Assembly: GCF_038632915.1 (NCBI RefSeq)
Contig: NZ_CP152050.1
Location: forward strand, 2,077,001 to 2,141,000
Length of the DNA: 64,000 nucleotides
Direction: 5' to 3'
Source of the DNA: Paenisporosarcina sp. FSL H8-0542
Lineage (GTDB): Bacteria; Bacillota; Bacilli; Bacillales_A; Planococcaceae
Position 1 is the stretch's first letter. The number at the start of each line of letters is the position of its first letter. A model generated the notes under the pieces. That model was not told the origin of the DNA and did not search any database. It saw nothing but the letters and a program-made list of their open reading frames with translations. Below, in pieces: positions 40,832-47,969 of the stretch. Both the position numbers and the translations under genes were made by a program.

Positions 40832-41257
40832 TTGAATCAATATTCTGTGCAGCCTTCTGCAAACATGGAAGTATTAAACGACATTTTGAAAGCAATTAAT
40901 GGTGAATATACAGCAATTGCCTGCTATGAATTATTAGCGAACCAGGCTCAGAACGCCGAAATAAAAAATCGTATTCTTGAAATCAGAAATGATGAAATCA
41001 GACACTATGAAACCTTTTGGCATCTTTATATTTCTTTGACGGGAAAACAACCTACTCCACAAATCACAAAACAATGTCCTGCAGATTATAAAAGTGGGAT
41101 ACTTGCTGCATTCATAGATGAACAGGAGACTGTAGACTTCTATCACGATATAGCGCGAAGTACTAATAATCCTGTTATTAAAGATGCTTTCACGCAAGCT
41201 TCTGCAGATGAACAAAATCATGCGGTTTGGTTTTTATATTTCATGAATCATCATTAA
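40832..41257 (+). CDS. Ferritin-like diiron protein
   Basis: 141 residues from a TTG start eight bases after GGAGTG; an upstream in-frame TTG lacks a site. Four-helix bundle with two Glu...ExxH pairs: NGEYTAIACYE, NDEIRHYE, DEQETVDFYH and DEQNHAVWF. This is the rubrerythrin/ferritin-like pattern without the rubredoxin domain. Probable peroxide or iron handling; exact role unknown. Confidence 0.8.
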   Translation: MNQYSVQPSANMEVLNDILKAINGEYTAIACYELLANQAQNAEIKNRILEIRNDEIRHYETFWHLYISLTGKQPTPQITKQCPADYKSGILAAFIDEQETVDFYHDIARSTNNPVIKDAFTQASADEQNHAVWFLYFMNHH

Positions 41258-41265
41258 TTGTTTAG

Positions 41266-41292
41266 CAGCCGGCTATCACGTCGGCTTTTTTT
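41266..41292 (+). terminator. Terminator
   Basis: AGCCGGC/GTCGGCT arms and T7, directly after the ferritin-like gene. Confidence 0.8.
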
Positions 41293-41339
41293 CTTGCACC
41301 TTATGTGTCAAATGCGACATAAAAACTCCCATTCTCATC

Positions 41340-41418
41340 TTCAACTAAACTGCTGCGTTAGTTGAATAATAAAAATGCTTTGCATCTTTATTGAAGTAAA
41401 GCACTCCGTTAGTTCAAC
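41340..41418 (+). repeat. Palindromic repeat, copy 10 (short type)
   Basis: TTCAACTAAA-CTGCTGC-GTTAGTTGAATAAT, ATGCTTTGCATC spacer, TTATTGAAG, AAAGCACTCCGTTAGTTCAAC. Confidence 0.88.
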
Positions 41419-41431
41419 AATAACCCATCTT

Positions 41432-41620
41432 TTAGTTATCGGTTATTTTTGAATTATGAAGCGTTAAAATTCTATTAACACTGCTACCTATATTTCCTAT
41501 CCATGCCCCTAAAAAAGACCCAAATGTGTTGAATATTAAATCATTTACATCAGATACTCTTCCAGTTGGGTAAATGTATTGAATTACTTCAATTAGCAGG
41601 TACAGCCATTCGCCGTTCTA
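41432..41620 (-). pseudogene. VanZ-like protein, C-terminal remnant
   Basis: Minus-strand frame NGEWLYLLIEVIQYIYPTGR, then VSDVNDLIFNTFGSFLGAWIGN and a short tail to the stop at 41432. The E-x(2)-Q-x(4)-GR-x-x-DxxDLxxNxxG pattern is the hallmark of the VanZ family's last third. A stop and a broken reading frame precede it; the N-terminal two thirds are absent. Confidence 0.8.
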
Positions 41621-41846
41621 GCCTAGGCGGACATATAAATAACAGTGGGCATTCTTAATCTTGTGTCTATTGTTCATTTTTTCACGGTAGATGAAAGAAA
41701 TATTATCTTAACCATATAGGGATTTAAAAATATTATTGATTAACTTGTTAGGAATTGTTTATGGAGATTGATAAATACCTGCAAAATGCTAGGACGTATA
41801 TTTCTACTTTCATTTCTCATACTAAAGAACAAAAGGAGTGATATCT

Positions 41847-42029
41847 ATGGCGAAACGGACTAAGAAAAATTACGCTGAACAAAAGAATAAACAAGGGTTT
41901 GACTCCAGCAAAACAGATTCAGAATTCTCCAAAGAATTTGGCAGTGCAAATGCTAATCGAGCGAAAAAAGAAAAGGAGAAAAAAGAAAAAGCATCCAAAA
42001 ATCAAGGGGAATGGAAAGGAATGCATTGA
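41847..42029 (+). CDS. Small Lys-rich protein, possibly spore-associated
   Basis: 60 residues, MAKRTKKNYAEQKNKQGFDSSK...GEWKGMH, with AAAGGAGTGA upstream. EFSKEFGSANANRAKKE recalls the E-F-x-x-E-F/A-S-x-x-NA repeats of gamma-type small acid-soluble spore proteins, but only once, and the Lys content is higher. A real gene is likely; the spore assignment is a guess. Confidence 0.6.
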   Translation: MAKRTKKNYAEQKNKQGFDSSKTDSEFSKEFGSANANRAKKEKEKKEKASKNQGEWKGMH

Positions 42030-42206
42030 TTGTTTTATCAAGATTTGAAAGAACGCCCCTCCCTCATAGGATGTATGGCGTTTCCAAAGAACAGGATATA
42101 ACTCTTTTGATCTACAGCGTGGATTTTTTATCAACTTTCCACAACATCATTTCCACTCTCAAAATCTGATAAATCTACCATTTCTTCAAAGAAAACCACT
42201 ATAATG

Positions 42207-42258
42207 AACTGCACCTCCAATTGTTAGTTGTGTCTAACGATTGAAGGTGCAGTTTTTT
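42207..42258. terminator. Large hairpin terminator
   Basis: Arms of about 20 bases (AACTGCACCTCCAATTGTTAG with CTAACGATTGAAGGTGCAGTT, one mismatch) and a T run. It lies about 180 bases after the small Lys-rich gene. Confidence 0.85.
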
Positions 42259-42261
42259 TAC

Positions 42262-42327
42262 CCCCGTAAGTTCAATAAAAAATGGTTTCACTCCTTTATG
42301 AAGTAAAGCACCCGTTAGTTGAATAAG
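42262..42327 (+). repeat. Palindromic repeat, copy 11 (left arm lost)
   Basis: CCCGTAAGTTCAATAA, GGTTTCACTCC, TTATGAAG, AAAGCACCCGTTAGTTGAATAAG. The left TTCAACTAAC is replaced by the T run of the hairpin at 42207-42258. Confidence 0.85.
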
Positions 42328-42369
42328 CCAGTAGTGTAACCCCCTTCTTGGATCAACGTCCCAATAGAG

Positions 42370-43329
42370 TTAGACTTTAGTTGAATTAGCTAATGAATAA
42401 AAATTATATATTTTTGTAAGGTTGTCCTTAATACCATTTACGCCTCTCCACTCGGTGTATTCTTTTGGTGTAGTAAACTCTAATAGAAATGAATCAATTG
42501 AATGATTGTTTTCCAATGCTTGTAATGAGCTGTTAATTAAAACTGAAATATAACGTTCTAATGAATTCAACTGTTCTCTATTTCCTACATTTCCATGACC
42601 AGGAACGAAAGTTATGATATCCATTTCCTTCACTTGCCTTAGAATTGATTTGTATTCATCAGGGTTATAAATAGGTAAGTGTAGATTTTCGGTAACTAAA
42701 TCTCCCATAAATGCAATCTTCTCTTCTGGCAAATACATGAACGTATCGCTTAGGGTATGACCCCCACCTAAACAATGCAATTCGACCTTTCTCTTCGAAC
42801 CTTCAATAATGAGCTTTTCTTCAAAAATAACTGTAGGTAAAACTAATTTCAATCGAGGTAAGTCAACTAGTACCTTTGACATTTCATTAAACTGATTGAT
42901 CAGACTGTCTCTTATTACTTGTTCTTGATTATTCTCTATTTGGATTTTGAGGTTATTTAGATATTTTTCCGTCTCTTCTATTTCTCTTTCTAAATCACCA
43001 ATCACATTTTTCTCAATGAACCACTTCTTTGTAAGTGAAGTAGAAATAATCGTAGTGTCTTCAAATGCTTGATTACCAAAAACGTGGTCTCCATGATAAT
43101 GACTGTTAATTAGATACTTTGCTCTTTTTCCTGTAATATTTTCAGCATGTCTTCTTAACTCAATTCCAGCTGATGGAGTTGAAAAAGAATCGAAGACTAA
43201 CAATTCTTCCCCTAAATCAACAAAACCGGCATTACTCCAAGCCCCGTGACCAGGTTTTGCAATAGCAGCGTAAACCCCTTCGCTTAAACAATTCAATATA
43301 AAAAAATCAGTTTCTGTTACTCTGGTCAA
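42370..43329 (-). CDS. MBL-fold metallo-hydrolase
   Basis: 319-residue metallo-beta-lactamase-fold protein. Zinc ligands are visible in NSHYHGDHVFGN (HxHxDH, about residue 77), CLGGGHTLSDTF, FMGDLV and FVPGHGNVG. A helical insertion at about 110-160 separates the first ligands from the rest. The substrate cannot be told; general MBL hydrolases of this type are not antibiotic-specific. Confidence 0.88.
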   Translation of the reverse strand: MTRVTETDFFILNCLSEGVYAAIAKPGHGAWSNAGFVDLGEELLVFDSFSTPSAGIELRRHAENITGKRAKYLINSHYHGDHVFGNQAFEDTTIISTSLTKKWFIEKNVIGDLEREIEETEKYLNNLKIQIENNQEQVIRDSLINQFNEMSKVLVDLPRLKLVLPTVIFEEKLIIEGSKRKVELHCLGGGHTLSDTFMYLPEEKIAFMGDLVTENLHLPIYNPDEYKSILRQVKEMDIITFVPGHGNVGNREQLNSLERYISVLINSSLQALENNHSIDSFLLEFTTPKEYTEWRGVNGIKDNLTKIYNFYSLANSTKV

Positions 43330-43362
43330 TTTTTGTTCCCCCCTTAATCTATATTACTCTTG

Positions 43363-43438
43363 TACAACTAACCTGCCCCGTTAGTTCAATAAGAAAAAAG
43401 GCTTCACTCCTTATTGAAGTAGAGCACCCGTAAGTTGA
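43363..43438 (+). repeat. Palindromic repeat, copy 12 (short type)
   Basis: TACAACTAAC-CTGCCCC-GTTAGTTCAATAAG, GGCTTCACTCC, TTATTGAAG, AGAGCACCCGTAAGTTGA. Confidence 0.9.
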
Positions 43439-43459
43439 GGAATAACCACTAGCTCTAAT

Positions 43460-43795
43460 TTAATTTTTATACATAGCTTGTAAAATAAATGCCGATCCTA
43501 TAGCCAATAATGAATATAATAAAAGTTCAATCAAACTTGATTTAGTTTTTTCAGAAGAAATAAAGTTTACTAAGATTACTATCTCTGCAGAAATTAGAAC
43601 TCCCCAGAATACAGAGCCACTAAAAATAAAGATAACAATCGCTATTGCGAATCCTAAAATTGTAAAAACTGTTTTTTCCACTCTTCCTTCTGACATCAAA
43701 TTCTCCATTTCTATCATTCTATTGATTTCGACCCTCAAAATCCGTCGCTTCATTTTACCACATTTTAACAAAACGAACCTTATAACTTTGTTCAA
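43460..43795 (-). CDS. Hypothetical membrane protein
   Basis: 111 residues as read, with three hydrophobic segments in the last 75. A start at MIEMENLMSEGR or MENLMSEGR (about 43717-43708) is more likely than the upstream basic stretch. No known family. Confidence 0.5.
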   Translation of the reverse strand: MNKVIRFVLLKCGKMKRRILRVEINRMIEMENLMSEGRVEKTVFTILGFAIAIVIFIFSGSVFWGVLISAEIVILVNFISSEKTKSSLIELLLYSLLAIGSAFILQAMYKN

Positions 43796-43821
43796 CTAAA
43801 CTGCCCCGTTAGTTCAATAAG
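43791..43821 (+). repeat. Palindromic repeat, copy 13 (left palindrome)
   Basis: TTCAACTAAA-CTGCCCC-GTTAGTTCAATAAG. It touches the 5' end of the longest reading of the membrane-protein gene. Confidence 0.9.
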
Positions 43822-44031
43822 AATGTGACATTATATTCGTTTCAACTTTTTTGAGCAAAAATCATCTAATTTCAATCGGTTTAGAAAGTCTTAATCCGTT
43901 CATAAGCTTCCGTAGGTCTTATCTAAGCGCAAATTTCCGGTTAATTATTTTGGGTTTCCGATGCTTTCCAACTATTCTAACCTAAAAATCATGTGGTATA
44001 ATTAGCCATTAATGATGAGAGGGGAATTATA

Positions 44032-44466
44032 ATGGACACAGGCGATAAAGTAACCATAACGGTAGAAACAATAGTTCATGCACCCGTTGAAAAAGTGTGG
44101 GAATTTTGGACAGAACCACAGCATATAACGAAATGGACGTTTGCTTCTGAAGACTGGCACGCACCAATTGCCGAAAATGATGTAAGGGTTGGCGGAAGAT
44201 TCCATACAAGAATGGAAGCAAAGGATGGAAGCTTTGGATTTGATTTTGGTGGAGTTTATGATGAAATTAGAATAAATGAATTTATTTCTTACACTCTTGG
44301 AGATGGTAGGAAAGTTACGATCACGTTTGTTAGTCATGAAAACGACACTAAGATAATTGAAGTTTTTGAAGGAGAAGCCACTCATTCCATTGAGCAGCAA
44401 AAAGCAGGCTGGCAGGCGATTCTAGAAAATTTCAAAAGATATAGCGAACTTTCTAAAGAAAATTAA
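44032..44466 (+). CDS. SRPBCC-domain protein (AHSA1-like)
   Basis: 144 residues: VTIVETIVHAPVEKVWEFWTEPQHITKW-type start, then WHAPIAENDVRVGGRFHTRMEA, and the C-terminal helix HSIEQQKAGWQAILENFKRY typical of activator-of-Hsp90-like proteins in Bacilli. Ligand unknown. GAGGGG lies upstream. A different paralogue is at 37415. Confidence 0.9.
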   Translation: MDTGDKVTITVETIVHAPVEKVWEFWTEPQHITKWTFASEDWHAPIAENDVRVGGRFHTRMEAKDGSFGFDFGGVYDEIRINEFISYTLGDGRKVTITFVSHENDTKIIEVFEGEATHSIEQQKAGWQAILENFKRYSELSKEN

Positions 44467-44516
44467 AAATAATTCGGACTTGAGATTGAATAAAAATTAT
44501 TCAAAAGCTTATTGTT

Positions 44517-44540
44517 ACCTTCCTTTGGGAAGGTTTTTTT
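44517..44540 (+). terminator. Terminator
   Basis: ACCTTCC/GGAAGGT arms and T7, 50 bases after the SRPBCC gene. Confidence 0.85.
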
Positions 44541-44618
44541 ATGTTAACCATTTTTAAACTTACTAAGAGGAATAACGTCTGGGAACGTATCATAAACCTC
44601 TATTTTCCTTTCTTCTTC

Positions 44619-44650
44619 TTCAACTAACCTGCCCAATTAGTTGAACAAGA
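44619..44650 (+). repeat. Palindromic repeat, copy 14 (left palindrome)
   Basis: TTCAACTAAC-CTGCCCAATTAGTTGAACAAG, complete, directly followed by an orphan IS110-type end. Confidence 0.88.
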
Positions 44651-44665
44651 AGAAAGAGCCGTATA

Positions 44666-44769
44666 GGAGTCCTCCTTGTTTGATAATGAGTCAATGACAG
44701 TTGACACTCATTATCATACAAGAGGGCTCTTTTTCGTTCAAGACCTCGAACATCCTTCAAACAGGAAAG
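44666..44769 (-). mobile_element. Orphan end of an IS110-family element
   Basis: About 100 bases homologous to the 5' noncoding end of the intact element at 59546-59643: shared TCCTCC, GTCAATG, GTTGACACTCA, AGAGGGCT and ATCCTTCAAACAGGAA blocks in the same order, ending at CTGCCCTGTTAG, a half copy of the palindromic repeat (44770-44788). No transposase remains. It folds into a long hairpin that starts in the AAAGAGCC at 44654. Confidence 0.8.
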
Positions 44770-44788
44770 CTGCCCTGTTAGTTAAAGA
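44770..44788 (+). repeat. Half repeat at the orphan IS end
   Basis: CTGCCCTGTTAGTTAAAG, the right half of the repeat palindrome starting at the CT insertion point. Confidence 0.8.
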
Positions 44789-44951
44789 AGAATTAAGGCT
44801 CATCCTTTTTTAAAAAAACTTTTTTCTGAGTCCTCTTTTTATGCACTATTATTGATTTTGAGCGTTTTTTATTTTTCATGGGAGTTCACTAACTTCAACA
44901 TTAAAGAACGTCAAACCTTCTTCGATCTACACACCGATACGAAGCTAATTT

Positions 44952-45659
44952 TTAACATCTTACATGTTTTCGTTTAAAACCCAGCCTCCCTTTATCAATT
45001 TCTTTTTGAATACTTTCGTAAGCGTTTAGGATACTGCTTTTTTTCTTGTCCCGTTTGACTTCTACCGTACCTACTGCCTTTGCGGTCTCGACTGCCTTTT
45101 CATGGTGAGGCAAATATGAAGTCCCTACAGTGTATAGAAAATTATTCATAGCTGATTTAGTTCGTTCTGGGGAATCGTGAATCTTATTTTTTACAAGATC
45201 AAGCATATTGGAAATCTTGCTTTCGGAAAATTCATTGTCTATGCGATTACCTAAAAGCCAGCAGTAGCAACTCCAGCCCGCTGACATTCTCAGCTCTTGA
45301 CCGCTTGCAATCCATTTATCAGCAACGTCTTGTGCAATATCAGACTCTGATAAAGTTACTGCAACCACATAATCGGACAGCATATAAAAATATGCTGCAT
45401 CCATCCACCGATCAAAATCCGACTCAGTCATGGCTTTTGGATCTGAAATAATGCCTGCAAAGTACATTGCATCGTAGTTACCTGTGGAATAAAGCTCGTC
45501 AGCTAAATGTTGATTTATTCTTATCTTCTTTGCAATTGGTTTCATAGCGCCTGTAGCTACGCCAAAAAGAGGCTCGTGCGCACCATTAGATAAGTATATT
45601 TTTTTCGTTCGTTCCTTACCGAGGGCTTCAAGCTCCTGCATAACTGTTTTGAAATCCAT
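44952..45659 (-). CDS. DNA alkylation repair (AlkD-like HEAT) protein
   Basis: 235 residues, all helical, of the AlkD-like superfamily: N-terminal LEALGKERTKKIYLSNGAHEPLFGVATG, then helical pairs LADELYSTGNYDAMYFAGIISDP and DRWMDAAYFYMLSDYVV. The family groups with 3-methyladenine glycosylases built from HEAT repeats, but this subgroup (with GVATGAMKP) is not experimentally defined as far as I know. Repair function is therefore inferred. Confidence 0.75.
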   Translation of the reverse strand: MDFKTVMQELEALGKERTKKIYLSNGAHEPLFGVATGAMKPIAKKIRINQHLADELYSTGNYDAMYFAGIISDPKAMTESDFDRWMDAAYFYMLSDYVVAVTLSESDIAQDVADKWIASGQELRMSAGWSCYCWLLGNRIDNEFSESKISNMLDLVKNKIHDSPERTKSAMNNFLYTVGTSYLPHHEKAVETAKAVGTVEVKRDKKKSSILNAYESIQKEIDKGRLGFKRKHVRC

Positions 45660-45733
45660 AGTTTTGCACTTCCTTCCTTATTAATAATTTCATTGTAACA
45701 ACTATTTACTGAAATATTAAATCATATAAAAAT

Positions 45734-45812
45734 AAGGTCAACCTTTAAAAACTTGTTGACCTTATAATACGAAAGCACATTTTAGTTTAAGTACAATACT
45801 TCACAATCTTGC
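45734..45812 (+). repeat. Repeat variant with AAGGTCAAC hairpin, copy 15
   Basis: Hairpin AAGGTCAAC/GTTGACCTT (45734-45763), then TATAATACGAAAGCACATTTTAG-TTTAAG and CAATACTTCACAATC. The same build recurs at 63034-63115. Confidence 0.8.
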
Positions 45813-45855
45813 ATCCTTGGATAAATTACTATTACTAAATGTTTGATATGTAAAA

Positions 45856-45894
45856 AAAGGGAACCCTGCTAACCAGGAGGTTCCCTTTTTTATT
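45856..45894. terminator. Hairpin terminator
   Basis: AAAAGGGAACC/GGTTCCCTTTTT arms, loop of about 13 bases. It lies in the 440-base spacer between the AlkD-like gene and cwlJ; otherwise I see nothing in that spacer but the repeat. Confidence 0.8.
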
Positions 45895-46100
45895 AGTGAG
45901 ATAAAAAATACAAAATAACGTTTGGAAAAAAACAGGCTGAGGTTTGGGTTTCAGCTTTTTTCAACCGACAACTGTTACATTACCTATAGGAGTGCATTGA
46001 ATGAATATAGTTGGTAACCAGTACCTATAACTAAAAATGTTGTAGCACCAAAAGGCAAAATCACAAAAACCTCCAGAATTAATAATAGCTCTTAGACAAC

Positions 46101-46541
46101 CTAACCACTATAAACACTATCACATGTTCCAGCTGCTGGTTCATAATAACAATGATTTTTAAATTGACCAGCATAAGGTTGACCGTACCATGTTGGAGGG
46201 CATGGTGCATATGGATTAAAATACCATAGAGCATATTTCCCTGGATGGTCTCTCCAATAATCTAAATTCTTTTTTGCTAATCTTTTTTCAACAGATCTCG
46301 CTCTTTCATAAAATAAATTACCTTTTTGAACCGCTTCAAAAGAATAATTTCCTCCTTGTACTTGAAAAATTACATCTGAAATTGTTCTTAAATCTCTAAA
46401 GTCTAAACAATCGGCTTTAAGACGATTAACAATTACATTTCCAACATATAACATTCCTTGCTGTCCTTCACCTTCGGCTTCTGCCCTCATCATCCTTGCC
46501 ATTAAGTCAATGTCTGAACTTTTGTATTTTACTCTTGGCAT
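46101..46541 (-). CDS. cwlJ: Spore cortex-lytic cell wall hydrolase (CwlJ/SleB family)
   Basis: Degrades cortex peptidoglycan during germination. The 146 residues have no signal peptide or binding domain, as in CwlJ rather than SleB. Motifs: DLMARMMRAEAEGEGQQGMLYVGNVIVNRL with the catalytic Glu (about residue 18-22), FRDLRTISDVIFQ, and the C-terminal FNPYAPCPPTWYGQPYAG...NHCYYEP. Neighbouring gerQ, its usual partner, is not in the window. Confidence 0.92.
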   Translation of the reverse strand: MPRVKYKSSDIDLMARMMRAEAEGEGQQGMLYVGNVIVNRLKADCLDFRDLRTISDVIFQVQGGNYSFEAVQKGNLFYERARSVEKRLAKKNLDYWRDHPGKYALWYFNPYAPCPPTWYGQPYAGQFKNHCYYEPAAGTCDSVYSG

Positions 46542-46777
46542 TTATTCACCCCAACAATATAGTATGAAAAAAAACCTACCTTGTGTCATTGTAAACTTAG
46601 TTTTAATGCTACAGTTTCTAAGTAATATGAAAACTTAGACAAACCTTTTTTCTCAACGTATGTCAAATAGCCATTCAGCTTGGCGGATTTCCCGAATACT
46701 GCAGAACGTATCAGGGCTAGAAAGCGGCATAATAGTACAGAATTAAAACATCAAACCCTCTAATAACTAAGCAAAAA

Positions 46778-46812
46778 GCATAAGTAAATGAGAAAACCTC
46801 ATTTATTTATGC
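46778..46812. repeat. Perfect inverted repeat
   Basis: GCATAAGTAAATGAG and CTCATTTATTTATGC (one mismatch) around AAAAC, in the 385-base spacer between cwlJ and the SLH gene. Confidence 0.7.
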
Positions 46813-46843
46813 TACGGTTCAGCGTTTTAGTGCTAGGAGGCAA

Positions 46844-46884
46844 AAAAGGGTATGTTCAGAAATCACTTTGAACATACCCTTTTT
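46844..46884. terminator. Terminator after the SLH-protein gene
   Basis: AAAAAGGGTATGTTCA/TGAACATACCCTTTTT arms with a loop of about 9 bases and T run on the minus strand. Confidence 0.9.
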
Positions 46885-46927
46885 GATAATTTGTCATTTT
46901 ATTTGATGAATATCGCTTTATGCAAAT

Positions 46928-47890
46928 CTATTCTTCCAGCAGTTTAATTTCTACCAGTAACCTTTTTAGCATGACTGCTGTCTCTGCCCTTGTTGCAGAT
47001 TCTTTTGGTTGCAATTCATTTGCCTTGTTTCCTTGAATTACGCCAAGTTGTATAGCTAATGCTACGTCTCCTCTGGACCATGCACTGATAGATTTACGAT
47101 CGATATATTTTGCCAATACTTGATCCACATCCACTGTTGGTGCTTGTTTCTCTATGATTTTGTATGCACGACCCATCAATGCAGCCATTTGTTCACGTGT
47201 GATGTACATACTTGGTTTAAATGTATTGTCTTCGTAACCATTGATTAATCCTGCTTCAACAGCTGATTGTAGTTCCGAAACATACCAATCCGTTGGTCGG
47301 ACATCTGTAAAGTTTTCTTGCTCCTTTGCTTTTGGCAAGTCGAGAGCACGCGCAAGTAGGGCTGTGAATTCTGCACGTGTAATATCTTTTTCGGGTGCAA
47401 ATAATCCATTTTTCAGTCCATTAATAATGCCTTTTGTTGCTAATAATTCAATATCCTCTTTTGCCCAATGTTCTGAGATATCAGCAAAAGTGATTGGTTC
47501 AGGCGTTGGCTCTGGAGTTGGTGTTGGGTTTGGTTCTGGATTTGGCGTTGACCCGTTAAGCTTAATGACTTCTTTCTCGACAAGATTGCTTTCTGTAGTT
47601 ACTTGAACGGTAAAGGATACATTGTTGGTCAATGCTTCTTTCGTTTTATACGTATTCGAATACTTTCCTGATTCGTCAGCTGTGAATTCGTCGATATACA
47701 TCAAATTTTCGGATGTAAGAACATTTCCTTTGAAAACTGTAATCGTCATTACTTTATTGGCATATTTGGCATCATGTCCACTAGTTGTAAATGTGCCATC
47801 TTCATTATTGGTTGTTGCAGCAAGTGTTAATAATGGGATACATAGGCTTATTACAACTGTTGCGATGAACATACATATTAATTTTTTCAT
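46928..47890 (-). CDS. Secreted protein with three S-layer homology domains
   Basis: 320 residues from MKKLICMFIATVV (GGAGG upstream). A signal peptide (about 1-24, cleavage after LAA) is followed by a beta-type domain (about 30-115), a Pro-rich linker of repeated PTPEP units, and three SLH domains (FADISEHWAKEDIELLATKGIINGL; FTDVRPTDWYVSELQSAVEAGLINGY; YIDRKSISAWSRGDVALAIQLGVIQG) that bind pyruvylated wall polymer. It follows the giant hydrolase by 79 bases and is probably in its operon. Confidence 0.9.
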   Translation of the reverse strand: MKKLICMFIATVVISLCIPLLTLAATTNNEDGTFTTSGHDAKYANKVMTITVFKGNVLTSENLMYIDEFTADESGKYSNTYKTKEALTNNVSFTVQVTTESNLVEKEVIKLNGSTPNPEPNPTPTPEPTPEPITFADISEHWAKEDIELLATKGIINGLKNGLFAPEKDITRAEFTALLARALDLPKAKEQENFTDVRPTDWYVSELQSAVEAGLINGYEDNTFKPSMYITREQMAALMGRAYKIIEKQAPTVDVDQVLAKYIDRKSISAWSRGDVALAIQLGVIQGNKANELQPKESATRAETAVMLKRLLVEIKLLEE

Positions 47891-47969
47891 CCTTAACCTC
47901 CATCTAACTTCATTCGTACTTAGAAAGTTATCAGCGAGAAGATTACTTCCCGCTGAACAGAACAATTGA

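Noticed and set aside
40934-41221. Minus-strand ORF over the ferritin-like gene
   Set aside because: Shadow of the + strand gene, whose diiron motifs are clear.
47241-47969. Plus-strand ORFs over the SLH gene and its 5' end
   Set aside because: Antisense shadows; one arises from the repeated Pro-Glu linker codons.
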